Positions 7,851-18,027 of a stretch of 64,000 nucleotides of DNA are shown here, piece after piece (within the stretch, counting starts at the first letter, position 1; every line of letters starts with the position of its first letter). Under the pieces are notes generated by a model. The model saw only the letters and a program-made list of their open reading frames with translations. It searched no databases and was not told the origin of the DNA. The position numbers were made by a program, and so were the translations under genes. Source of the stretch: Hyphomicrobium album (lineage in GTDB: Bacteria; Pseudomonadota; Alphaproteobacteria; Rhizobiales; Hyphomicrobiaceae); NCBI RefSeq assembly GCF_009708035.1, contig NZ_WMBQ01000002.1, positions 248,001 to 312,000 of the forward strand, given 5' to 3'.

Positions 7851-9458
7851 CTATGCGGCAGCCGGACGAATGGACCACGCCGCATTGCCGCGCGCGAGCA
7901 GCGCCGTCAGCTCGTTGATGTCGAGAGGGCGCGAGATCACGTAGCCCTGCACGTAGTCGACCAACCCTGTCGCGCGCAGAACGTTGAGCCGCGCCAGCGT
8001 CTCGACCCCCTCGACGATGATCAGCCTGCCAGTCGTCTTGATGATCTCGATCACCTGCACCAGCATGCGGCCCATCACGCTGTCGGGCGGCGACATGGCG
8101 AACGAGCGGTCGAGCTTCACGCCGTGCACCGCGAGCCTGGCGACGCGCTCGATGCTCGAATAGCCCGTCCCGAAATCGTCGATGAAGGTCCGCACGCCGG
8201 CCGCCGCCAGCGCTTCGATCGTGCACTGCGCGCTCTCGAAGTCGATGTCGTGGTTCTCGACGAGTTCCACGGCGGCGCGGAAGCGCTGCGGCTCGCCGAG
8301 GAACTTGACGAAGATCTTCAGCAGGTCCGTGCTGTCGAAATCCGGGGCGAAGACGTTGAAGCTCACCTCCAGCGGCGTGTCGCGCCCGATGTGTTCGCTC
8401 AACTCGGCGTAGGCGCGGTCCACGACCAACTGCGTGAACTCCCCCGTGCGGCCGGAGCGGGCGACGATGTCGATGAAGCGGTTCGGCGCCACGAGGGTCC
8501 CGTCGACGTCTCGCCACCGCGCCAACACCTCCACGCCCACGATGTCGTCGGTCTTGAGATCGACCAGCGGCTGGTAAGCGACGACGATCGATTGGGCATT
8601 GAGGCCCCGCGTGAAGCGCGCTTCGAACGACCAATAGCGAGCGAGCCAGTCGGCGATGTTGTTGGCGCACACCCACGCGAAAAGCGCCGCCAGGAGGATG
8701 GTCGACGAGAGGATCGGCAGCCAGTCCTTCGCCCAGTCGAAGAGATTTGCGCGGGAGGCCACGCAATAGGGGCCCGCCGGATCGCAGATAGAGGATGTCA
8801 GCGTCGTGAGCCCCGCGCCGAGCGAAGGATGTTTCTCCGCTTCGAGGCTCTCGAACAACCCGCGATCGCCGGCGACGCTCCAAACCTTTCCGTCGGCGCC
8901 GCGGGAGACGAGCTCCTTGTGCAACCACGGTGATTCATTCTCGTAACGGGTGTAGGGCGGGATCGCGACGGCGAAGTTGCCGAGTTGGGCGATGGTGCCG
9001 ATCACGCCGGCCAGGCCGATCGAAGCAAGGTCACGATCCACGCGCCAGCTCGGATCGTTCGACGTGGTCGTGGCGATGTCGGGTGCCGCAAGCAGCACCG
9101 GTGGCTCGAAGCTCGGCTGACTGGTCGAGCACTCGATGCGACCGCCCGGCGCGTAGAGAAACTCGTTGAGCCCATCCGGCAGGAACGCCACGCGCCGCAT
9201 CTGGGCGAGGAAGTCGCGCGAGCAGGGAACTGCGGTGGCATCCCGTTGCAGCATGCGCAGGGCATCCACGACGCCGGTGCGAATGGAGTTGATGCGCGCC
9301 AGCTCGGCGCGCTGATCGTGACGGATGAAGCTACGCACTTGCCAATGCACGAAGCCGTAGCCGAGGCCCAAAAGGGCGGCGAGGATTGCGCCCCACAGCA
9401 CGCCGCGTAGCAGCCGCCGGTGCCGCCCGGCGATCAATGCATTAACGATTGCCGACAT
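7851..9458 (-). CDS. Membrane cyclic-di-GMP phosphodiesterase with CSS-motif-like sensor and EAL domain
   Basis: A 535-residue inner-membrane protein. Transmembrane helices lie at about 20-40 and 245-265. The periplasmic loop between them resembles the CSS-motif sensor of PdeC-type enzymes, in which disulfide state controls activity, but the signature here reads ECSTS rather than CSS. The cytoplasmic EAL domain (about 280-525) keeps the catalytic DDFGTGYSS loop, the LDRSF lysine/aspartate region and VEGVET, with EVL in place of EAL at the entry motif. It is therefore predicted to hydrolyse c-di-GMP. There is no GGDEF domain. Further cysteine pairs in the loop (SSICDPAGPYC) fit a redox-sensing role, and the window also holds two DsbA-like proteins. 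Confidence 0.88.
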   Translation of the reverse strand: MSAIVNALIAGRHRRLLRGVLWGAILAALLGLGYGFVHWQVRSFIRHDQRAELARINSIRTGVVDALRMLQRDATAVPCSRDFLAQMRRVAFLPDGLNEFLYAPGGRIECSTSQPSFEPPVLLAAPDIATTTSNDPSWRVDRDLASIGLAGVIGTIAQLGNFAVAIPPYTRYENESPWLHKELVSRGADGKVWSVAGDRGLFESLEAEKHPSLGAGLTTLTSSICDPAGPYCVASRANLFDWAKDWLPILSSTILLAALFAWVCANNIADWLARYWSFEARFTRGLNAQSIVVAYQPLVDLKTDDIVGVEVLARWRDVDGTLVAPNRFIDIVARSGRTGEFTQLVVDRAYAELSEHIGRDTPLEVSFNVFAPDFDSTDLLKIFVKFLGEPQRFRAAVELVENHDIDFESAQCTIEALAAAGVRTFIDDFGTGYSSIERVARLAVHGVKLDRSFAMSPPDSVMGRMLVQVIEIIKTTGRLIIVEGVETLARLNVLRATGLVDYVQGYVISRPLDINELTALLARGNAAWSIRPAAA

Positions 9459-9580
9459 GCGCCTCAGCCGCTGGCCCCGTGGCTCAATGCTGCCGAAAAG
9501 CGCTGAAATTTGCGTGTGGGCGCCCGTTCAATTGCCAAATAACGCGGCGCTATCAAGGGCAGGCGCCTCTAAACGACAAC

Positions 9581-9604
9581 GCCTCCGAGCATTGGCTCGG
9601 AGGC
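9581..9604 (-). terminator. Hairpin terminator after the RlpA-like gene
   Basis: A perfect 10-bp stem (9581-9590 with 9595-9604) and a 4-nt loop, 20 nt after the stop codon of the RlpA-like gene. The U-run on the minus strand is weak, so it may need Rho or act as a stabilising 3' hairpin. Confidence 0.6.
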
Positions 9605-9624
9605 GCCGCACGCAGGAGTAGGTA

Positions 9625-10005
9625 CTACTTGTCGTTCTGGGCCGTCTTCTTTTCGGAGCCGCCCTTGCCGAGCACGGCCAGGTGTACTCTGTGCAGGCCC
9701 GAGAAGCCGAGCGCGCTGGCGGCACCCTTCGACAGGTCGATGATGCGGCCTTTGATGAAGGGCCCACGGTCGACGATCGTCACCACGACCGAGCGTCCGG
9801 TGCTCGCGCTCTTGACCCGCACCTTGGTACCGAACGGCAGGCTCCGGTGGGCGGCGACCATGGCGCTCGACTTGTAAGCGCGTCCGCTCGCCGTGACCGA
9901 CAGGTCCGAGTAGTGAGAAGCGACGCCACTCTGAGCGCGGGCCGAGGCCCAGGGGGCCAGGATGGCAGCGGCAACAGCGATCGTTCCGACTATCAGGGCT
10001 TGCAT
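9625..10005 (-). CDS. RlpA-like septal ring lytic transglycosylase / DPBB protein
   Basis: A 126-residue exported protein with a double-psi beta-barrel domain. ATG 10005 is preceded by GAGGG at 8-9 nt. A signal peptide (MQALIVGTIAVAAAILAPWA) ends in ASARA. The DPBB core runs from ASHYSD through AAHRSLPFGTKVRV to DRGPFIKGRIIDLSKGAA, which is diagnostic for RlpA. The C-terminal SPOR domain of full-length RlpA is absent, as in many short alphaproteobacterial versions. It probably acts on peptidoglycan. The C-terminus after the barrel is short and basic. Confidence 0.88.
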   Translation of the reverse strand: MQALIVGTIAVAAAILAPWASARAQSGVASHYSDLSVTASGRAYKSSAMVAAHRSLPFGTKVRVKSASTGRSVVVTIVDRGPFIKGRIIDLSKGAASALGFSGLHRVHLAVLGKGGSEKKTAQNDK

Positions 10006-10254
10006 CAGATATTCCCTCAATTGTTTGCGACGAGGGCCTCTTTGCATGCTCAAGTCGATCGCGAAACCGCGTGTTCCTTCAAAGACTTGCAACGCTCTGC
10101 AATATACTTTTTCTTAACCACTTTGCGGCCCCGCCACACCGCGATCGCCGGCCGCGAGCCGGTAACGTGCACGCAGCAATTTGACGCTGGTCGTTAACCT
10201 CGAACGGCCCGCTGGCGGGACGCTCGGCACGTGCATCGTTGAGCGAAGCGTCGT

Positions 10255-10548
10255 CTAGCGCGTCTTGGTTCGGCGCGTGCGCGCGCCGTTCTGGTCGTTG
10301 GCGGGAATGCCACGCGTCGACTGGCGCAGCGCTTCCTTCAGACCGGTCGGGCGCCCGTGCTTCTTCAGAAGATCGCGGAAAGCCTCGTCGGCCAGCTCCT
10401 GGAAGTCTTTCATCGAGTCGCGCGCGAGCAGCTGCAGCGCCTGCAGCGTCGCCGGGTCGAACTCGATGAGCTTGCGGGGCGCGTTCTCCTCCAGCTCGGC
10501 CGAGCCGGTGAGGCGGGACGGTTTCTTGCTGGGCGGCTTTTTCGCCAT
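10255..10548 (-). CDS. Small basic protein downstream of ku (ribbon-helix-helix-like)
   Basis: A 97-residue protein with a lysine-rich N-terminus (AKKPPSKKPSR) and an Arg/Lys-rich C-terminus. The middle, FDPATLQALQLLARDSM followed by ADEAFRDLLKKHG, resembles the helix arrangement of ribbon-helix-helix DNA-binding proteins, although the fold cannot be proven here. It starts 34 nt after the ku stop on the same strand, so the two are probably one transcript. Function unknown; a DNA-binding helper in repair is one possibility. Confidence 0.75.
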   Translation of the reverse strand: MAKKPPSKKPSRLTGSAELEENAPRKLIEFDPATLQALQLLARDSMKDFQELADEAFRDLLKKHGRPTGLKEALRQSTRGIPANDQNGARTRRTKTR

Positions 10549-10582
10549 CGCCGGCGTCCCGTCTTAGTGTTGGCGCGCCGCT

Positions 10583-11446
10583 CTAAGCGCGTTTCTTGGT
10601 GCCGCCGCGGCGTGGTGCCGGCGTGCGCCGCGAGGTGGAGCGCGTCGCCTTCGCCTTGCCGCCGCTGCCTTCGCCTATCGACTTGCGAAGCGCTGCCATC
10701 AAGTCGATGACCTTGGCGCCGCCGGGAGCCGCTTCCTCGTGCGGGGCCTTGATCTTCTGGCCCTTCATCTTCTTCTGCACCAGCTCGCGCAGCGCGGTGG
10801 CGTAGTGGTCCTCGAACTGCTCGGGCGTGAACTTGCCGGCCTTGCGCTCGATCAGCTCGACGGCGAGATCGACCATCTCCTTGTCCGGCTTGCCGGTCGG
10901 CACCTCGTCGAAGAACTGGTCGGCTTCCTTCAGCTCGTCGGCGTAGCGCAGCATCTCCATCAACAAGCCGTCGCCAAGGGCGGTGATGGCAACGAGCCAC
11001 TCGCGCCCGCCGATGGTGAGCTGGGCGAGGCCCGCCTTGCCGGTCTTTTTCAAGGCTTCGCGGATGACGACGTAGCCTTCGCCCGAATGCTTGTCGGCGG
11101 GGGCGATGAAATAAGGGCGCTCGAAGTAGCGCGGGTCGATCTCTTCGGCGTCGACGAATTTGACGAGGTCGATGGTCTTCTTGCTCTCGAGCTTGACCGC
11201 ATCGATCTCGTCCGGGTCGAGGGTCACGTACGTGTCGCTGTCGATCTCGTAGCCCTTGACGATGTCGGCGCTCTTCACCTCGCCGATGCCCTGCACCGTC
11301 TTGGTGTAGTTGATGCGGCGGCCGGAGGGCTTGTGGATCTGCCGGAAGGAAATCTCGGATTTCGACTCGACGGCGTTATAGATCTCGACGGCGATCGACA
11401 CGAGGGAAAGGCGCAGAAAGCCCTTCCAATACGCACGGGCGGCCAT
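10583..11446 (-). CDS. ku: Non-homologous end joining protein Ku
   Basis: A 287-residue bacterial Ku that would bind DNA ends as a homodimer and recruit LigD in NHEJ. The Ku core runs from about residue 3 (ARAYWKGFLRLSLVS) through RINYTKTVQGIGEV, VKGYEID, PRYFERPYFIAP and LRYADELKE. The C-terminus is a Lys/Arg-rich tail, a region that in other bacterial Ku proteins binds DNA or LigD. ATG 11446 was chosen because homologues start MAARAYWKG; 12 extra upstream codons are possible. A small basic gene follows in the operon. No ligD is present in this window. Confidence 0.96.
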   Translation of the reverse strand: MAARAYWKGFLRLSLVSIAVEIYNAVESKSEISFRQIHKPSGRRINYTKTVQGIGEVKSADIVKGYEIDSDTYVTLDPDEIDAVKLESKKTIDLVKFVDAEEIDPRYFERPYFIAPADKHSGEGYVVIREALKKTGKAGLAQLTIGGREWLVAITALGDGLLMEMLRYADELKEADQFFDEVPTGKPDKEMVDLAVELIERKAGKFTPEQFEDHYATALRELVQKKMKGQKIKAPHEEAAPGGAKVIDLMAALRKSIGEGSGGKAKATRSTSRRTPAPRRGGTKKRA

Positions 11447-11533
11447 TGTATGCTCCGCAACTCGAGGGGACGCAGCCTCCACCTTATGACGCCAATGATA
11501 ACAAAAAAGTTCCTAGAGTTCGAAGGTCGATCC

Positions 11534-12028
11534 GTGAACCCGCAATTACTGATCCGGACCGCGATCTTGGCGGATCGGGTTGCCATCTGGGGCATCCTCG
11601 AGCCTGTCATTCGGGCCGGCGAGACCTATGCGCTGCCGGCTGACATGAGCGAGGCGGACGCCATCGCCTATTGGATGGGACCCGGGCGCGAGGTCTTTCT
11701 TGCCGAGCAGGACGGCCTGGTCGTCGGCACCTACTTTCTGTGTGCCAACCAGAAAGGCGGCGGCGACCATGTTGCCAACGCCGCTTACGCCACGCTTCCC
11801 GCCATGCGCGGTCGCGGCATCGCGAGGGGGATGGCCGAACACTCGCTCGCCGAGGCGCGCCGGCGCGGCTTCCTGGCCATGCAATACAACTTCGTCGTCA
11901 GCTCGAACGCGGACGCCGTGCACCTTTGGCAGAGTCTCGGCTTTGAGATCGTTGGGCGGCTGCCCGGCGCTTTCCGGCATCCGCAACTCGGCCCGGTCGA
12001 CGCCCTCGTCATGTTCCGGCGGCTCTGA
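11534..12028 (+). CDS. GNAT family N-acetyltransferase
   Basis: A 164-residue GCN5-related acetyltransferase. The acetyl-CoA binding segment reads MRGRGIARGMAEHSL, preceded by a beta strand carrying VGTYFL, and followed by ADAVHLWQSLGFEIVGRLP, the usual GNAT C-terminal motif. The GTG at 11534 was chosen because the fold begins at LLIRTA and GAAGG lies about 8 nt upstream. ATG codons at 11486, 11495 and 11450 are in frame and would lengthen the protein. Substrate unknown. Divergent from ku. Confidence 0.85.
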   Translation: MNPQLLIRTAILADRVAIWGILEPVIRAGETYALPADMSEADAIAYWMGPGREVFLAEQDGLVVGTYFLCANQKGGGDHVANAAYATLPAMRGRGIARGMAEHSLAEARRRGFLAMQYNFVVSSNADAVHLWQSLGFEIVGRLPGAFRHPQLGPVDALVMFRRL

Positions 12029-12181
12029 GCGGCCGATGTGACGGCCCATACGGCGTGCATTGGCGCCCCGGCGTGGCATTGCGGTCACCCTTAGTTAAGC
12101 GACGGTTGTTACTTTCTCGAAATGAGGCGCGGGGGGAAACGACGTTGTTCCGTAGTCCTCATTGCATCAACGAGGAAGAAT

Positions 12182-12445
12182 ATGCGGGACACCCTTGCTC
12201 TCGGCTCGGCGGCCTTTGCGGCGCTCGCCCTGCTCGCCGTTGCTAACACTGACGCCAGCGCCGAGTTCTATCGGACGCCCGCCGGCGAGGTGAAGTACCG
12301 CCGGCCCGACCCCAACGCCAACACCCCGGTCCTGTTCTATTACCGCGGCTACGCCTACCCCTACGTCTCGGGCCTCGCCTATCGCGAGCGCGCCGGTGAG
12401 GTGCGTCCGTCGGATGCCCCGTACCGCGAGCGGGTGCAGCGCTAA
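12182..12445 (+). CDS. Small secreted protein, tyrosine- and arginine-rich
   Basis: An 87-residue protein with a clear signal peptide (residues 1 to about 26, ending DASA). The mature 60 residues contain EFYRTPAGEVKYRRP and two YRER motifs, in AYRERAGEVR and PYRERVQR. ATG 12182 is preceded by GAGGAAGA. No family recognised. It is convergent with the FMO-like gene, 28 bp away. Confidence 0.65.
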   Translation: MRDTLALGSAAFAALALLAVANTDASAEFYRTPAGEVKYRRPDPNANTPVLFYYRGYAYPYVSGLAYRERAGEVRPSDAPYRERVQR

Positions 12446-12473
12446 GCCAAAGCTGAATTGAGGTTCGGCGCCG

Positions 12474-13823
12474 TCACTCGTTGACGGCGACGGCCTTGTC
12501 GCGCCCGTCGAATTCATAAAGGGACGGGTCGAAGGGCGGACGGCCCTGGGTCTCGGCGATGATGCGCGCCCGCCGCTTCAGGAGCGGCAGCACCTTGTGG
12601 GCCAGCCAGATCACCCGGCGCGTCGCCCCCGGATCGATCAGGTGCGAGGTCGGCACCTTGAGCCCCCGCCACTTGAGCACGTAGCCGATCGGCAGGTCGA
12701 TCTCGTCCTGTATCGCGATCATCTCGGCGTAGAGCTTCGCGGCCGGCGAGATGATGGCGCCGAAGCCGTTGCGCGGCTGCGCCCAGCCGACGATGTAGAG
12801 GTTCTTTACCGCCTCGGGGAAGGCGCCGCCGTACACCTGGACGATGTCGTTCTCGATCGGCACGAGGTTCGCGGGCAGGAACGGGATGGCGTTGTTGAAG
12901 CCTGTGGCGGCGACGATGAGATCGTATTCGCCGACGCTGCCGTCGACGAAATGCACCTTCGTGCCGGAGAAGCGGGCGATGTCCGGTCGCGGTTTGATGC
13001 GGCCCTGGCGCAGGTAGTTCAGCACGTCCGTGCCGAACGCCGGATGCCTCTCGAAGAGCTTGTGCGACGGCCGCTGCAATCCGTACTGGCGATAGTCGCC
13101 GATGAAGATGCGGACGAGCGACTTCAGCACGAGGCGCTGCACCCACACCGGCAGGCCCCAGATCGGCAGGTCGGTCAGCGGGCGGCCGAACGCGGTCTTG
13201 GGCAGGAACCAATAGCCCGAGCGCAGGCTCCAGTCGCACGCGGCGCCGACGCGCGCCGCCTCGCAGGTGATGTCGCAGCCGGAGTTGCCGCCGCCGATGA
13301 CGAGCACCCGCTTGTCGCGCAGCTGCTTCGGTTCCCTGTAGTCCGAGGAATGGATGAGCGATCCGGTGAAGCGTCCGCGATAGTGCGGCAAGCGCTTGTC
13401 CCAATGATGCCCGTTGCAGACGACGACGCCCTTGTAGGTGCGCTCTTCGCCGTCCTCGAACGTCACCTGCCAGGTCTCGTCGGCGAGCGGCGCCGCGCGG
13501 ACGACTTTGCGGTTGAGCTCGATCGAGGCGTTGAGGTCGCGATCGTGCGCGAAGCTCTCCAGATAGCGCAGCATCTGCGTGCTGCTCGGGAAATCCGGAT
13601 AGTGCGCCGGCATCGGATAATCGGTGTAGCCGGTCGACTTCTTCGAGGAGACGATGTGCACGCCCTGGTACACGCCGTGGCGCCACAACCCGCCGATGCC
13701 GTCCGAGGCGTCGACGTGATCGAAAGCGACGTCGCGCTGCTTCAACGCGTCAGCCATAGCCAAACCGACAGGACCCGCGCCGATAACGAGTAGGCGGTCG
13801 GTTCTCAGCGCGGTGCGACGCAT
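12474..13823 (-). CDS. Flavin-containing monooxygenase-like NAD(P)/FAD oxidoreductase
   Basis: A 449-residue class B flavoprotein monooxygenase. The FAD-binding motif VIGAGPVGLA is near the N-terminus and the NADPH-binding motif VIGGGNSGCD lies near residue 175. Between them the FMO fingerprint appears as FTGSLIHSSDY, which fits F-x-G-x3-H-x3-Y. The ATG-motif region VAATGFNNAIPFLP is present towards the C-terminus. Substrate unknown: N- or S-oxidation, or Baeyer-Villiger-like chemistry, are all possible for this family. No obvious pathway partners lie next to it. Confidence 0.85.
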   Translation of the reverse strand: MRRTALRTDRLLVIGAGPVGLAMADALKQRDVAFDHVDASDGIGGLWRHGVYQGVHIVSSKKSTGYTDYPMPAHYPDFPSSTQMLRYLESFAHDRDLNASIELNRKVVRAAPLADETWQVTFEDGEERTYKGVVVCNGHHWDKRLPHYRGRFTGSLIHSSDYREPKQLRDKRVLVIGGGNSGCDITCEAARVGAACDWSLRSGYWFLPKTAFGRPLTDLPIWGLPVWVQRLVLKSLVRIFIGDYRQYGLQRPSHKLFERHPAFGTDVLNYLRQGRIKPRPDIARFSGTKVHFVDGSVGEYDLIVAATGFNNAIPFLPANLVPIENDIVQVYGGAFPEAVKNLYIVGWAQPRNGFGAIISPAAKLYAEMIAIQDEIDLPIGYVLKWRGLKVPTSHLIDPGATRRVIWLAHKVLPLLKRRARIIAETQGRPPFDPSLYEFDGRDKAVAVNE

Positions 13824-13989
13824 ACGCGTGTCCGGAAATGTGGCTATGAATGGGCTTGAATTAGACCCAGATGCGGCAGTCGTCTACTGCGGCGTCGCGC
13901 CCTCCGGCATTGCGAACGACAACAGCACCAACCTCGGCGTGCGGGTGCTGGTTGTGCGAAAATGTCGCAAGTGATGCTCAGTGTTTTGA

Positions 13990-15268
<1,279 letters not shown>

Positions 15269-15269
<1 letters not shown>

Positions 15270-15928
15270 TACACCACTTCCTCGTCCTCGGTGATGAGGC
15301 CGAGGGCGAGCTGCACGGCGCGGAACGAGCGCCGGTGATGCACGGTGACGCCAAGGCGCTTGATCGCGCCGTGATGCTCGGCGGTGCCGTAGCCCTTGTG
15401 GCGCTCGAAGCCATAGCCCGGGTGGCTGGCGGCGAGCTGCACCATCAGCCGGTCGCGCGTCACCTTGGCGATGATCGACGCGGCGGCGATCGACAGGCAG
15501 CGCGCGTCGCCCTTCACCAGCGTGCGCGATGGGCAATCGAGCTGCGGCGCGCGATTCCCGTCGATGGCGACGAGTTTCGGCGTCTGCGGAAGCTGCGCCA
15601 CCGCCTGCGCCATCGCCCACATCGTGGCGTGCAGGATGTTGAGCTCGTCGATGCGCTTCACGTCGGCGATGCCGACGCCGATGATCGCCGTCGCGCGAAT
15701 GCGGACATAGAGGAACTCGCGCGCTTCCTCGTCGAGCACCTTGCTGTCGTTGATGCCGTCGGGGATGCGCTCGGGGTCGAGGATGACGGCTGCTGCCACG
15801 ACGGGTCCGGCCAGCGGTCCTCGGCCCGCTTCGTCGACACCGGCGACCGGACCGCCGTGCAGCTGCAGCTCCGCCGCTTCCAACTCGAAGGTCGGGCGCG
15901 GTCGAAGCTCGGCGGCAGCATTCCCCAT
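15269..15928 (-). CDS. rnhB: Ribonuclease HII
   Basis: A 219-residue RNase HII that removes single ribonucleotides and RNA primers from DNA. The GVDEAGRGPLAGPV motif gives catalytic Asp32 and Glu33; the third acid is in VAIDGN and the last in VTRDRLM. The GYGFERHKGYGT segment, with HKGYGT near the C-terminus, is characteristic of the family. It is upstream of ccrM in the same direction. The start ATG at 15928 is the first in frame with the MGNAAAELRP N-terminus. Confidence 0.95.
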
Positions 15929-15996
15929 AGTGGGGAAGGTTCAACCCGGTCCGGCGCCAAGTCAAAGCGCGGCATGAAGATGACTGAGGAAAACCC

Positions 15997-17112
15997 TCAA
16001 AAAAGCGGCATTTGTTGCCCGGCGAGCACTGGGCGCTTGAAGAGGTCGGTCCGGAGCTCGCTGCGGTCCTGATTGAGGCCCAGCCGCTTGACCGCCAGGC
16101 GGAAGCGCATGCCGATCTGGTCGGCGTAGGGGCCGGTGCCACGCTGGCGCACGCCCCAATCGGAGGTGTAGTCGCGCCCGCCGTGCATCGACTGCATCAG
16201 ATGCATCACGCGCTCGGCACGGTCGGGGAACTCCGACGCCAGCCACTCGCGGAACAGCCCGCTGATCTCCAGCGGCAAGCGCAGCATGACGTAGCCGGCC
16301 GAGCGTGCGCCCGCCTCCCGCGCCGCGGCGAGGATGCGCTCAATCTCCGGATCGGTGAGTGCGGGAATGATCGGCGCCACCATGACCGTCGTCGGGATGC
16401 CGGCCTCGGCGAGCTGGCGCACGGCGTCGAGGCGCTTCGTCGGCGTGGGTGCGCGCGGCTCCATGGCGCGGGCGATCTTCGCATCGAGCGTCGTGATCGA
16501 GATACATACGCGCGCCAACTGGCGTTCCGCCATGCGCGCGAGGATGTCGATATCGCGCGTGATCAGCGCCGACTTGGTGACGATGCCGACGGGATGCGAC
16601 GTGCGCTCCAGCACCTCCAAGATCGAGCGCATGATGCGCCGCTCGCGCTCGATCGGCTGGTAGGGATCGGTGTTGGTGCCGATCGCCATGCACGCCGGCT
16701 GGTAGCGCGGATTCGACAGCTCCTTCTCGAGCAACTCCGCCGCGTTGGTGCGTGCGTAAAGCTTCGTCTCGAAGTCGAGCCCGGCGGAATGGCCGAGGAA
16801 GCAGTGCGTCGGCCGCGCGAAGCAATAGACGCACCCGTGCTCGCAGCCGCGATAGGGATTGATCGAGCGATCGAATGAGATGTCGGGGCTATCGTTGCGC
16901 GTGATGATGGTGCGCGCCGGGTCGTCGAAGACCGTCGTCTTGAAGGCGTCGAGGTCGCCCAGACCCTCCCAGCCGTCGTCGAACGTCTCCCGCCGCTCGC
17001 CCTCGAAGCGGCCGGTGTGGTTGGAGCGTGCGCCGCGCCCGCGGCGGCGCTCGTCATCGACCAGGCCGCCGGGGCTCGCCTCAACCGTCGCTTTCTCGCG
17101 CTGCCTCGCCAT
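15997..17112 (-). CDS. PA0069 family radical SAM protein
   Basis: A 371-residue radical SAM protein related to SplB. The cluster ligands are Cys90, Cys94 and Cys97 in YRGCEHGCVYC, i.e. C-x3-C-x2-C. The N-terminal part is Arg/Gly-rich; TVFDDPARTIITRNDSPD and FDRSINPYRG are hallmarks of the PA0069 family. Reaction unknown. ATG 17112 gives MARQREK; 36 further codons upstream are open but overlap the divergent promoter region. The family resembles spore photoproduct lyase only in the radical SAM core, so a photolesion role should not be assumed. Confidence 0.88.
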   Translation of the reverse strand: MARQREKATVEASPGGLVDDERRRGRGARSNHTGRFEGERRETFDDGWEGLGDLDAFKTTVFDDPARTIITRNDSPDISFDRSINPYRGCEHGCVYCFARPTHCFLGHSAGLDFETKLYARTNAAELLEKELSNPRYQPACMAIGTNTDPYQPIERERRIMRSILEVLERTSHPVGIVTKSALITRDIDILARMAERQLARVCISITTLDAKIARAMEPRAPTPTKRLDAVRQLAEAGIPTTVMVAPIIPALTDPEIERILAAAREAGARSAGYVMLRLPLEISGLFREWLASEFPDRAERVMHLMQSMHGGRDYTSDWGVRQRGTGPYADQIGMRFRLAVKRLGLNQDRSELRTDLFKRPVLAGQQMPLF

Positions 17113-17177
17113 CTGGTCTCCGGAATTGCCGGGATGACCCTTACCGCGACTTAAAGAACAAAGCAAGAACGATAGCC

Positions 17178-17936
17178 ATGCGTTTGGACATGGCCGGAAT
17201 TGCGGTTGTTGAAGCGGCAAAGGGCGTGGCAGAGAACCTTATGGTTTCCGTGGTCATTCCCGCTCTCAACGCCGAGGCGACGCTGCCTCAGACGCTCACC
17301 GCGCTGGTGCCCGCAGCGCTGGAGGGATTTGTCCGCGAGGTGGTCGTCGTTGACGGCGGATCGGAAGACAAGACGTGCGAGATCGCCGACCATGCCGGCG
17401 CGGAAGTTATCACCGCTCCGCCCAATCGCGGCGCTCAGCTGCGCGCCGGTGCTAACGCTGCCCGGCATCCGTGGCTGCTGTTCTTGAACGCGGACACCGT
17501 GCTCGATGCCGGCTGGGAACGCGAGGCGGCACACTTCATGGAGCGCTTCGACCGCGGCACGTCCCGCCATGCCGCCGCTGCCTTCCGCTTCGCGCTCGAC
17601 GACGATGGCTTTGCGCCGCGCTTGATCGAAGGCGCCGTGCGCCTGCGCGGCGCGCTGCTGCGATCTCCCTATGGGGAGCAGGGGCTGCTCATCGCCCGCC
17701 GCCAGTACGACAAGGTCGGCGGACATCGGCCGCTGCCGTTGCTGGAGGATGCCGATCTCGTCCGTCGCCTCGGGATGCGGCGGGTGAAGCTCTTGAGCAC
17801 GCGCGCCGTGAGCAGCGCTGCGCGCTATCGGCGTGACGGTTATTTTCGTCACGCACTCGACAACCAACGCCAGCGGCTTCTTTATGCGCTACGGCTGGCG
17901 CCGCGACAGGCTGCGGCACTGCGCGGCGAGCGATAA
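17178..17936 (+). CDS. Family 2 glycosyltransferase (TIGR04283-like)
   Basis: A cytoplasmic GT-A fold glycosyltransferase, 252 residues from the ATG at 17178. The nucleotide-sugar binding start VSVVIPALNAE is followed by VVVDGGSEDKT, a Q-rich loop PPNRGAQLRAGANAA and the metal-binding NAD in LLFLNADT. This order matches the subfamily labelled rSAM/selenodomain-associated transferase 2. Because the fold starts at residue 23, the ATG at 17241 (232 residues) is a strong alternative start. Donor and acceptor unknown. It is divergent from the PA0069-type gene across about 65 bp. Confidence 0.85.
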   Translation: MRLDMAGIAVVEAAKGVAENLMVSVVIPALNAEATLPQTLTALVPAALEGFVREVVVVDGGSEDKTCEIADHAGAEVITAPPNRGAQLRAGANAARHPWLLFLNADTVLDAGWEREAAHFMERFDRGTSRHAAAAFRFALDDDGFAPRLIEGAVRLRGALLRSPYGEQGLLIARRQYDKVGGHRPLPLLEDADLVRRLGMRRVKLLSTRAVSSAARYRRDGYFRHALDNQRQRLLYALRLAPRQAAALRGER

Positions 17937-18027
17937 GCCACGCCGTCACCCTCGCGCCGTCGTAATTTTGCCGTTAGATTTAGATGACTTAGTCCTGGAT
18001 CAGCGCTTTTACGGGGGTAAAAAAGCT

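Noticed and set aside
13846-13974. A 42-codon open frame between the FMO-like gene and ccrM
   Set aside because: It has no clear ribosome site, no recognisable family and sits in a short intergenic gap; not supported as a gene.
15997-17112. A spore photoproduct lyase
   Set aside because: Only the radical SAM core is shared; the N-terminal blocks match the PA0069 family, and the organism is not a spore former.
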